From an uncultured Bacteroidales bacterium (lineage in GTDB: Bacteria > Bacteroidota > Bacteroidia > Bacteroidales > P3), in contig ONJY01000014.1 of assembly GCA_900318275.1 (NCBI GenBank), positions 1 to 64,000 on the forward strand: a DNA stretch of 64,000 nucleotides, written 5' to 3'. This document shows positions 35,281 through 42,814 of the stretch, one piece after another. Below the pieces are notes generated by a model. The model saw only the letters and a list, made by a program, of their open reading frames with translations. It was not told the origin of the DNA and made no database searches. The position numbers and the translations under genes were made by a program. Numbering within the stretch: position 1 is the stretch's first letter; every line of letters starts with the position of its first letter.

Positions 35281-35874
35281 ATGAACGGAGCAATTGTATT
35301 GGCAGCGGGGCAGGGGACGAGGTATCATGGAAAGAAGCAGGATATGCTATTCCATGACAAGCCTCTGTGGAGGTATGCGTATGAGACTGCTCTGGAGGTA
35401 GTGGGGAAAGAAAATATCATCGCTGTCGGAAAGGATATAGAAGGCGGAATCACGAGATCGGGGTCGGTTATGAACGGCCTCGAGGCGCTGCCACCGACGG
35501 TAGACCGTGTGGTTATTGTAGAAGCCGCAAGGCCCATGGTGACAAAAGAGCAGATCTGCCAGCTGCTGGAGGATCCGCATCCGTCGACGACGTTTGTCAG
35601 GCCTTTGGTCAACACTGTGATTTTCCGAGACGGAAGGTATGTGAACAGGAACGAGATGTATGACATGTTGACGCCGCAGGCATTCGACAGGAGAATGCTC
35701 CAGGAGGCATACCGCAGCGGCCGTTTCGTGGATATGACAGACGAGACGAGGGTTATGTTCGAGTACTACGGAGAAAAGCCTCATTTTATAGAGACCGAGT
35801 CCAATCTTTTCAAGGTGACTTATCCTGGTGATTTGGATATAATAGAGACTATTTACAAGTCGATGCAACGATGA
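35281..35874 (+). CDS. IspD/TarI-family nucleotidyltransferase (second copy, short form)
   Basis: 197 residues. Nucleotide loop GAIVLAAGQGTRYHGKKQDM, VVIVEAARPMVTKEQI (the HDAARP-equivalent), MLTPQAFDRRML and FKVTYPGDLDIIE. Shorter than IspD (about 230). The next gene, an SDR, starts inside its stop codon (ATGA overlap), so together they match the two halves of the fused CDP-ribitol synthase/reductase Acs1/Bcs1 of Haemophilus. About two thirds of its Arg codons are AGA/AGG, unlike the upstream copy, suggesting transfer. Confidence 0.78.
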   Translation: MNGAIVLAAGQGTRYHGKKQDMLFHDKPLWRYAYETALEVVGKENIIAVGKDIEGGITRSGSVMNGLEALPPTVDRVVIVEAARPMVTKEQICQLLEDPHPSTTFVRPLVNTVIFRDGRYVNRNEMYDMLTPQAFDRRMLQEAYRSGRFVDMTDETRVMFEYYGEKPHFIETESNLFKVTYPGDLDIIETIYKSMQR

Positions 35875-36488
35875 AGAAGAAAGTGTTGATAACCGGAGGA
35901 AGCGGGGGAATCGCCCAGGCGGTGAAAAAACTGCTGGAGGCGGATGGCTACGATGTCTTCGCGCCGACGAGGAGCGAGATGGATGTGACGGACTGGGAGA
36001 GTGTGGAATCCGTCGTGGCGAAGTTTGTCCCGGATATTTTGATAAACAATGCCGGATATGTGGTTCCGCGATCGGTGAAAGAGATGGATTTGGTGAATAC
36101 CAAGAAGCATTTTGACATTAATGTCGGTGGCGTCTTTTATTGCACCGGTATAGCGTTGAAGTATAACCCGGAATTGCAGATTGTCAATATCGGGTCGGCG
36201 GCGGCGGTGGAGTCCCATGCCACATGGAGTGAGTACTGTGCATCCAAGGCCGCTGTTGTTATGGCCACGAAATGCTGGGCGGAGGATGGCCTCTATGCGG
36301 TTGTGATCTCGCCCGGTCGGACGAGGACAAAGATGCGCAAGAGCCTTTTCCCGGATGAAGACCAAACGACATTGCTGGAACCCGACGACTTTGCCAGGGT
36401 TGTGATGAAGGCGGTGAGGAAAGAATATGAACCGGGCACACATATTATTGTAAGAAAACAGAATGTGCAGCAATTAATAAACAGTTAA
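35871..36488 (+). CDS. Short-chain dehydrogenase/reductase
   Basis: 205 residues. Rossmann motif TGGSGGIAQAV (TGxxxGIG variant with Ala for the last Gly), NNAGYV, and catalytic Ser-Tyr-Lys in NIGSAAAV and YCASKAAVV. Probably reduces a keto-sugar phosphate to a polyol phosphate, e.g. ribulose-5-P to ribitol-5-P, for the coupled cytidylyltransferase; inference from Acs1-type fusions. 4-nt overlap with the upstream gene, 2 nt to the next. Confidence 0.82.
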   Translation: MKKKVLITGGSGGIAQAVKKLLEADGYDVFAPTRSEMDVTDWESVESVVAKFVPDILINNAGYVVPRSVKEMDLVNTKKHFDINVGGVFYCTGIALKYNPELQIVNIGSAAAVESHATWSEYCASKAAVVMATKCWAEDGLYAVVISPGRTRTKMRKSLFPDEDQTTLLEPDDFARVVMKAVRKEYEPGTHIIVRKQNVQQLINS

Positions 36489-36490
36489 GC

Positions 36491-37030
36491 ATGAATTGTT
36501 CGGAGTACTTAGTTGATTTTTTGATAAGGCATGGAGTGAAAGACGTCTTTGGTTATGCCGGCGGATACATAGTTCCTTTCATGGATGCCCTGTACAAGCG
36601 AAAGGACGAGATTAAAACCCATGTCTGCTACCATGAGCAAGGCTGTGCATTGGCAGCGGAAGGCTATGCCAGGACGAGCGGCAAGATTGGCGTTTATTTC
36701 ACCACCTCCGGCCCTGGCGCTGTAAATGCTTTGGGCGGACTTGCGGATGCGTGGTTCGACAGCGTCCCGTTGATGGGTGTTTGCGGGAATGTGCCGACGA
36801 AAGAGATGAAGGGCTTTTCGGGAATCCGGCAGAACGGCTTTCAAGAAATGGATATAGTGTCGATGACAAGGAATATTACGAAATACTCAGTCACCGCCAA
36901 CAGTGGGGAGGGGTTTGCGGATATCGTCGACCGTGCGTATAACATGGCCATCCTTGGCCGGAAGGGCGGTGTGTTGATAGATTTCCCATTGGATATACAA
37001 CAGGTTGAGCTAATTAATTCGACGTATTAA
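36491..37030 (+). CDS. TPP-dependent enzyme, N-terminal (PYR) half
   Basis: 179 residues matching only the first domain of acetolactate-synthase-like enzymes: VKDVFGYAGGYIVPFMDAL, the catalytic Glu in YHEQGCALAAEGYAR, TSGPGAVNALGGLADAWFDS, and the end GGVLIDFPLDIQQ. The ORF then stops at 37028-37030 with a second in-frame TAA. The central and TPP-binding domains are encoded by the next gene. Each half alone would be inactive. Confidence 0.8.
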   Translation: MNCSEYLVDFLIRHGVKDVFGYAGGYIVPFMDALYKRKDEIKTHVCYHEQGCALAAEGYARTSGKIGVYFTTSGPGAVNALGGLADAWFDSVPLMGVCGNVPTKEMKGFSGIRQNGFQEMDIVSMTRNITKYSVTANSGEGFADIVDRAYNMAILGRKGGVLIDFPLDIQQVELINSTY

Positions 37031-37040
37031 TAATCAAGAT

Positions 37041-38153
37041 ATGGTTTTCCAGGATAGTTATAAAAAACCGGTATTGTTGGTGGGTAATGGGGTGCGTTCT
37101 GCCGGGGCGGCTGATATGGTTCATGAGTTTGCAAAAAAAACAAATATACCATTGTTGACGACCATGAACGGGGTTGACCTGGCTCCTGACAGTCTTCATA
37201 TCGGTTTTATAGGCACTCACGGTAACCGTATCGCCAATATGATACTGAACGAGAGTGACTTTATTGTCTCTGTTGGTGCAAGACTGGGACTTCGTCAGGT
37301 TGGAAGATACACATCGAATTTCGCCCCTCATGCCGATTTGGTCAGGGTGGATATCGACGAGAGCGAGTTGAGCAGGTCGATAAAGCCCGATGAGCGTAAA
37401 ATCCATACCGATGCGCTCGATTTCATGAGAATCCTTCTGTCGGAGACTGTGCCTGATTACACACGTTGGAGAGGGCAATGCATGGAAGCAAAGGCGATTC
37501 TGGACAATTATGACAAACAGCCCGGAAACTATGCGGTGGAGAAGATTGGATTGATGCTTCCTCCCAATGCGCTTGTGTCGGTTGACGTGGGAATGAACCA
37601 GTGTTGGTGTGCGCAGTCGTTGGTGCTGAGGGGGTTTGAAGGGAGAATACATATCAGTGGCGGATACGGTACGATGGGATGTGCTCTTCCTTACGCGATA
37701 GGTTCTTCGATATCGACGAACAACGGAATTGCATTCTGCATCTCGGGCGATGGAGGAATGCAGATGAATATCCAGGAACTTGAAACCGTAAGACGAGAGA
37801 ACCTCCCAATCAAGATATTTGTATTGAACAACAGGGTATTGGGCAAGATCAGTGAAACACAGCACTTCAATCATGGGGACCGGTTTGCCAACACTGCGGT
37901 GTCTGGTGGCTATACGGTGCCCGATTTTGAGAAAATCGCCACGGCGTACGGCATAAAGGCCGCGGCAGTGGGGTCTTACGAGGAACTGGATAAATACAAG
38001 GAATGGTTCAGCGATGATGAGCCCTGTTTGATTGACATCCCTCTTCCGGAAAACAGTTTCTTGACGCCGAAGATAAAGTGGGAGACCGGGAATATTTTCC
38101 CGGAAATACCACAGGATGTTGTTGCCTCTGTACAAAAGATTTTACGGGGCTAA
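37041..38153 (+). CDS. TPP-dependent enzyme, central and C-terminal (PP) half
   Basis: 370 residues from ATG 37041. Begins at the central domain (KKPVLLVGNGVRSAGAADMV) and contains the TPP/Mg motif GDGGMQMN...NLPIKIFVLNN and the GGYGTMGCALPYAIG segment. Together with the preceding gene it makes one complete enzyme of about 549 residues. The two ORFs are in different frames with 10 nt between them and each has its own ATG. In surface-polysaccharide loci such enzymes decarboxylate or condense 2-keto acids; the substrate here is unknown. Confidence 0.82.
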   Translation: MVFQDSYKKPVLLVGNGVRSAGAADMVHEFAKKTNIPLLTTMNGVDLAPDSLHIGFIGTHGNRIANMILNESDFIVSVGARLGLRQVGRYTSNFAPHADLVRVDIDESELSRSIKPDERKIHTDALDFMRILLSETVPDYTRWRGQCMEAKAILDNYDKQPGNYAVEKIGLMLPPNALVSVDVGMNQCWCAQSLVLRGFEGRIHISGGYGTMGCALPYAIGSSISTNNGIAFCISGDGGMQMNIQELETVRRENLPIKIFVLNNRVLGKISETQHFNHGDRFANTAVSGGYTVPDFEKIATAYGIKAAAVGSYEELDKYKEWFSDDEPCLIDIPLPENSFLTPKIKWETGNIFPEIPQDVVASVQKILRG

Positions 38154-38166
38154 AACGCTTTGGCTT

Positions 38167-39378
38167 ATGAAGTTCCTGGTATTTGCCGTTTTATATTTGG
38201 TTTATCCTTTTTCATTCCTGTTCCCCAGGAAAGAAAATAAGTGGGCTTTCGGCAGTTTTCGCGGTGCTTTCAACGACAATGCCAAGTATCTTTTCTTTTA
38301 TTGCTCTGAGCATTGCAGCGGCATCCGCTGTGTGTGGCTGAGCATGAACAAGAATACCGTGTCCGAAGTGCGCCGGCTTGGACTGGAAGCGTATCACATT
38401 GCATCGTTGAAGGGCATCTGGTATGCTTTGACTTCCAAGTATTGGTTCTTCAACTCATACACATCCGACATCATGTATGCTTTTTCCGGTGGCGCTGTCT
38501 GTATCAACCTTTGGCATGGGGTTGGCTTGAAGCGTACGGAATTCAATATCACATCTGGTGAGTTGGCCAAAAGATACCAGCAGAGGCAGTTTTGGGAAGT
38601 GTATTATCACCCCGAGTCGTTCAAGCGCCCCGACTGGTTTGTGTCCTCCACACCTTTCCAGACGGTGATGTTTGCCTCGTCTTTCCGCATCCCGCAAGAC
38701 CGCTGTCTCGAGTTGGGCTATCCACGCAACGCCATCCTCACCTGCAGCCAGCAGCAACGGGAAGCGTTTGTTGAGAGGTATGTCGATATGTCTACCCGTC
38801 GGTTGATGAAGAAAATTGCTGATGGAGGATATTCGAAGGTGTATCTGTATATGCCCACCTGGCGCGATTCTCAACGGAACGTCTTTGTGCAGTCTTTTGA
38901 CTTGCCCAAGCTCGATTCCTTAATGCGCGAGCGGAACGAGTTGATGCTACTGAAACCGCATGCCAATGTGATTGTCGACGAGAAGGAGTTTGGCAAAATG
39001 ACCAACATCTGTATTGTGGACGGCAAGGCCGACATCTATCCCGTAATGCCTTATACCGATGTGCTCATCACCGACTACTCGTCGGTGCTCTACGACTATA
39101 TCCTGATGCCTGACAAAGGGGTTGTCCTTTACCTGTATGATTATGCAGAATACATCAAAGACCGTGATTTATACTACCCTTACGACGAGAATGTGGTAGG
39201 CCGTAAGGTGTACTCTTTCGACGAGTTGTATCAATGTCTTGCAGAAGGCGATTGCAGCTGCAATGCCGAAGAGCGGCAGGCAATCCTCGACCGTTTCTGG
39301 GGCAAGACGGTCAATATCAATGCCAGCGAATCACTCAGCCAGATGGTCTTGTCGGGAAAACTCTCGGCACGACTGTAA
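38167..39378 (+). CDS. CDP-glycerol/ribitol phosphotransferase family protein
   Basis: 403 residues from ATG 38167, 13 nt after the TPP gene; an upstream TTG would overlap that gene. TagB/TagF-like GT-B fold: WAFGSFRGAFNDNAKYLFFY at the N-terminus, INLWHGVGLKRTEF, LGYPRNAIL, YMPTWRD, KPHANV and ITDYSSVLYDYILM (the conserved HGxxLKxxE and DYSS motifs of the family). Transfers polyol-phosphate from CDP-polyol to build a teichoic-acid-like chain or substituent at the membrane. Confidence 0.88.
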   Translation: MKFLVFAVLYLVYPFSFLFPRKENKWAFGSFRGAFNDNAKYLFFYCSEHCSGIRCVWLSMNKNTVSEVRRLGLEAYHIASLKGIWYALTSKYWFFNSYTSDIMYAFSGGAVCINLWHGVGLKRTEFNITSGELAKRYQQRQFWEVYYHPESFKRPDWFVSSTPFQTVMFASSFRIPQDRCLELGYPRNAILTCSQQQREAFVERYVDMSTRRLMKKIADGGYSKVYLYMPTWRDSQRNVFVQSFDLPKLDSLMRERNELMLLKPHANVIVDEKEFGKMTNICIVDGKADIYPVMPYTDVLITDYSSVLYDYILMPDKGVVLYLYDYAEYIKDRDLYYPYDENVVGRKVYSFDELYQCLAEGDCSCNAEERQAILDRFWGKTVNINASESLSQMVLSGKLSARL

Positions 39379-39381
39379 GCG

Positions 39382-40287
39382 TCACCCTTTCAGCAGTCCC
39401 CGTGTGACATTCTTCCGGAAGGCCACCAGTTTGTTGCCTTTGGCGAATTGGCCGCGCAGGGCAAAACCCGTCCAGAGCACCAAGGTGCCGCCCCATTTCA
39501 CGGCCTCTTTGAGGAGACGTACCATATACTTCCGTTGTCCTATTTGTTTGGTGCGGAACCGCTCACTCTGACCGATGCCAGTGGTGAGGCGGTCAAAGTA
39601 GTCTTGCGTCAGTTTCTTGGGCGGTATCAGGTGGTAGAGTATGGCTGTCGGCAGGTAGTAGAAGCGCATGCCGTGTGATGTCATCTTGTCAAAGAGGTCC
39701 TTCTCTTCGGCACCTATCAGGCTGTTGCCTTTGCGGCCAAGCTCGGTGTTGAACAGACCCACGGTGTCGAACACTCTCTTGCGGTAGGCAGCGTTGCCGC
39801 CGCCGGGGAACGCCTCGCCAGGGAACTCGCGTTCTTTGTCGCCGAGATACAGCTTGCCGGTGATGAGCTGCCGTGTGTAGTGGCTCATCCAGTCTGGCTC
39901 CTCGCATCCGTCGTATTGTGGTATGATGGGACCTCCAGCCGCCACAGCCTCCTTGTTGCGGTTGAAGAAGTCGGCGTAGGTCTGCAGGTACTCGGGGTTC
40001 ACCAGCGCGTCATCGTCGACATATACCAGCACATCGCCCTTTGCCTCTCGGATGCCGCGGTTGCGGGCGTATGACAGACCCTGGTTGTGCTCCATGAAGT
40101 AGCGCAACGTCACCTGTGGGTGGTCGGCCATGAATCGCTCGCATTCACCTGCCGTGCCGTCGTTGCTGTTGTTGTCTACAAGCACAATCTCGTATTCCGT
40201 CGGTGGCAGGGTGCCCACGGCCACGCTGTGCAGCACGTTGTACAGGTACCGCTCGCGGTTGTATGTGCACAGTATTACGCTCAGCAT
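39382..40287 (-). CDS. Family 2 glycosyltransferase
   Basis: 301 residues. GT-A fold: LSVILCTYNRERYL, VLVDNNSNDGT, NRGIREAKGDVLVYVDDDAL (DxD motif), GGNAAYRKRVFD, and GAEEKDLFDKM for the acceptor base. The C-terminal part carries amphipathic or membrane-associated helices. It converges on the phosphotransferase with only 3 nt between stops and starts at the yfhO stop. Sugar and acceptor unknown. Confidence 0.88.
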   Translation of the reverse strand: MLSVILCTYNRERYLYNVLHSVAVGTLPPTEYEIVLVDNNSNDGTAGECERFMADHPQVTLRYFMEHNQGLSYARNRGIREAKGDVLVYVDDDALVNPEYLQTYADFFNRNKEAVAAGGPIIPQYDGCEEPDWMSHYTRQLITGKLYLGDKEREFPGEAFPGGGNAAYRKRVFDTVGLFNTELGRKGNSLIGAEEKDLFDKMTSHGMRFYYLPTAILYHLIPPKKLTQDYFDRLTTGIGQSERFRTKQIGQRKYMVRLLKEAVKWGGTLVLWTGFALRGQFAKGNKLVAFRKNVTRGLLKG

Positions 40288-42764
40288 CAGGCTTTCTTTC
40301 TTTTGCGATAGTACATAAATATAGCGCCTCCGGCCAATACCACCAGCACTATCGAGCTGACGATGGTGACGATGTTCATCTTGAAGAACAGAGGTGCTTC
40401 GTTCTTGAATTCAATCACGTGGTCGCCAGCAGGTATGACCATTGCGCGCAGGATGTAGTCGGCACGCATGTATTCGGCCTTCTTGCCGTCGATGTAGGCG
40501 CACCAGTCGGGCTCGTAGTACACCTCGCTGAACACCGCCAGCTGCTCTGTGGCGGCATGGCTCTTGTATACCCGGTGGTCTGGGTTGTAGGGGCGCTTGT
40601 GCTCCATCTCTATTGTCGCCGTGCTGTCGCTCACGATGGCGATGCTGTCGGTCTTGAACAGCGAGCCGTCGATGACGGCAGTCTTTGCGGGGTCTGTGGT
40701 GTTCAGAGCCAGAATCTCTTCGTTGGCATCCTTCACGGTCTTGACTTCCTGCACAAACCAGGCGTTGCCCAGCGCCTCGGGGTTGCGCTGCACCTGTCCG
40801 TCACGCATCACCACATAGCGGGCGTTGAGCATGTTCAGCACTCCGGGGTTGATGTGGCGGCTCAGGTAGAAGTCAATGAGGTCTTGGTAGCGGCGCATCT
40901 TCACGGCGCTGTAGCCGCCAATCTGGTGGTGGAACGCCGCCGGTTTGCTGTCGTTGAAGGTGTTGGTGGCCATGTTCAACACGCGGTAGTCTTGGTCGCC
41001 GAAGCGTGCCGCCATGTCGTCGATGGTGTAGTCCCACTGGTCGGGCTTGAGCTTTATCTGCTGCTCCGAGACGAAGTTCTTCTCGTTGAGGTAGCGGCAG
41101 TCTACGCCCCACAGGTCTATCACCACCAGTAGCGCCAGCAGCGCCGCGAAGACAGCAGGAGCGTTCTTCTTACCGCTCATCTTGTTGCTATACAGCCATA
41201 GCGCAGCGAAGGCCAGTGCCACGAAGAGCATCGACCGCCATGAGTCGGCAGTGAACAAGGCTTTGCGGTCCTGTATGAAGATGTCCTGTATCTGTTGCCA
41301 CTGGTTGCCATACTGGCCGGCCATCTGTGCATCGGCGGCACCGCTGTAGCTGAAGCTTCCGCTCAGCAGCAAGCCTATGAGCAGCATCGTCGCCGTCACC
41401 CCGCCGCCCACGTAAAGGGCTAGGTTCTTGCGTTTCTGCTCCACGTCGGCCGAGAAGAGTTCCTTGAGGCCCAGCATGCCCAGCAGTACCATGCACACGT
41501 TGGCCAGCACGAGGCTCATGCTTGGCGTGCGGAACTTATTGTACAAAGGCAGGTTGTTGAACAGCCACTCGTTGAGCCCCATGAAGTTGCGGCCCCACGA
41601 CATAAGGATTGCCACCACCGTCGCCGCCAGCAGCCACCACCGCTCGGGTCCTTTCACCAGCACCAGCCCGACGAAGAAAAGGAATATCACTATGGCTCCG
41701 AAGTATACAGGGCCGCTTGTGAAAGGCTGGTTGCCCCAGTAGAGCGGCATCTGCTGCTGGTGGAAGGCTTTGTATGAGGCGCTCTCGGTACTTACGGGCT
41801 CGCCGCTGCCGCCGCCCATGGCGCCGGGCACCAGCAGGGTGTAGGTCTCGCCGACACCATAGCTCCACGAGAAGGCGTAGTCAATGTCCAGGCCGCTCTT
41901 CTTGCCGCTTATCGAGGCGGGCTCACCGTCATGGTAGAGGTCTTCGGGTGTCACCGTGATGGCGTTGCCGCCACGCATTGTGTACTTGGCATACTGTTGG
42001 CTGACCATCAGCGCGCGTGCGTTGCAGGCGAAAGCTAGGGCGCAGCCTACCAGCAGGATGCCCACGCCGCCCATGAAGCGGGGCAGGCGTTTCTCTGCAA
42101 ATGCGTAGATGAAGTGAGTCAGGCCCAACAGCAGGGCGCCGATGATGGTGTAGTAGGTTATCTGTATGTGGTTGAAGTTAAGCTGCAAGCCTAGCGCCAG
42201 CGTGAAGAGCAGACCGCCCCACAGCCAGTCGCCCCACTTTTTGTCGCCCTCCTTGGGGCGGCGCAGGCATAGTATCATGCCCGCCATTATCGGGGCCATC
42301 ATGGCCATAGCCCAGGCCTTGCTTATGTGGCCAGCTTCGACGATGATGATGTTGTAGCTCCCCAAGCCGAAGGCCATGGCGCCCAGCAATGCCAGCAGAG
42401 GGCTGCAACCCAGTGCCACTAATGCCACATAGAAGCCCAGCAGGTAGAGAAATAGCACGCCGATGTCGCGGCTGGCGCCGACCACCTCCAGGTTCGTCAG
42501 CGAGCGCAACGGTGCGAAGATGCTCTTCATGGGGGCGTTGCCGCCTATCTGGTAGACGGGCATACCACTGAACATAGCGCTGTTCCATCGGGGATAGTCT
42601 CCGGTCTTGGCATGGTAGTCCTTGGTCTCCTTGGCCATGGCCTCGAACTTCTGTATGTCGCCTTGCATCACCACCTTGCCACCCAGCACAGGCGAGAAGT
42701 ACACCATCGCCACCGCCAGCATGACGACGACGAGGCCTGCATGAATCCAAATGGTCTTCTTCAT
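40287..42764 (-). CDS. YfhO-family polytopic membrane protein
   Basis: 825 residues. An N-terminal helix is followed by the large extracellular loop KVVMQGDIQKFEAMAKETKD...PRWNSAMFSGMPVYQ typical of YfhO, about a dozen membrane helices, a soluble domain (about 580-780), and a last helix (MNIVTIVSSIVLVVLAGGAI). YfhO proteins are GT-C-like and act in glycosylation of envelope polymers such as teichoic acids in Firmicutes, which fits the neighbouring polyol-phosphate genes; inference. Confidence 0.85.
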   Translation of the reverse strand: MKKTIWIHAGLVVVMLAVAMVYFSPVLGGKVVMQGDIQKFEAMAKETKDYHAKTGDYPRWNSAMFSGMPVYQIGGNAPMKSIFAPLRSLTNLEVVGASRDIGVLFLYLLGFYVALVALGCSPLLALLGAMAFGLGSYNIIIVEAGHISKAWAMAMMAPIMAGMILCLRRPKEGDKKWGDWLWGGLLFTLALGLQLNFNHIQITYYTIIGALLLGLTHFIYAFAEKRLPRFMGGVGILLVGCALAFACNARALMVSQQYAKYTMRGGNAITVTPEDLYHDGEPASISGKKSGLDIDYAFSWSYGVGETYTLLVPGAMGGGSGEPVSTESASYKAFHQQQMPLYWGNQPFTSGPVYFGAIVIFLFFVGLVLVKGPERWWLLAATVVAILMSWGRNFMGLNEWLFNNLPLYNKFRTPSMSLVLANVCMVLLGMLGLKELFSADVEQKRKNLALYVGGGVTATMLLIGLLLSGSFSYSGAADAQMAGQYGNQWQQIQDIFIQDRKALFTADSWRSMLFVALAFAALWLYSNKMSGKKNAPAVFAALLALLVVIDLWGVDCRYLNEKNFVSEQQIKLKPDQWDYTIDDMAARFGDQDYRVLNMATNTFNDSKPAAFHHQIGGYSAVKMRRYQDLIDFYLSRHINPGVLNMLNARYVVMRDGQVQRNPEALGNAWFVQEVKTVKDANEEILALNTTDPAKTAVIDGSLFKTDSIAIVSDSTATIEMEHKRPYNPDHRVYKSHAATEQLAVFSEVYYEPDWCAYIDGKKAEYMRADYILRAMVIPAGDHVIEFKNEAPLFFKMNIVTIVSSIVLVVLAGGAIFMYYRKRKKA

Positions 42765-42773
42765 AGATATTGT

Positions 42774-42814
42774 CTCTTAATTCTTAAACTCTTGATTCTT
42801 AACTCTTAACTTTT
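42774..42814. repeat. 7-bp tandem repeat between the HD gene and yfhO, covering a stop codon
   Basis: TCTTAA words start at 42775, 42782, 42790, 42797 and 42804 (spacing 7, 8, 7, 7). On the minus strand this reads AGTTAAG-type units toward yfhO, as before ftsK. The HD gene stop (42808-42806) is inside it. Confidence 0.75.
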
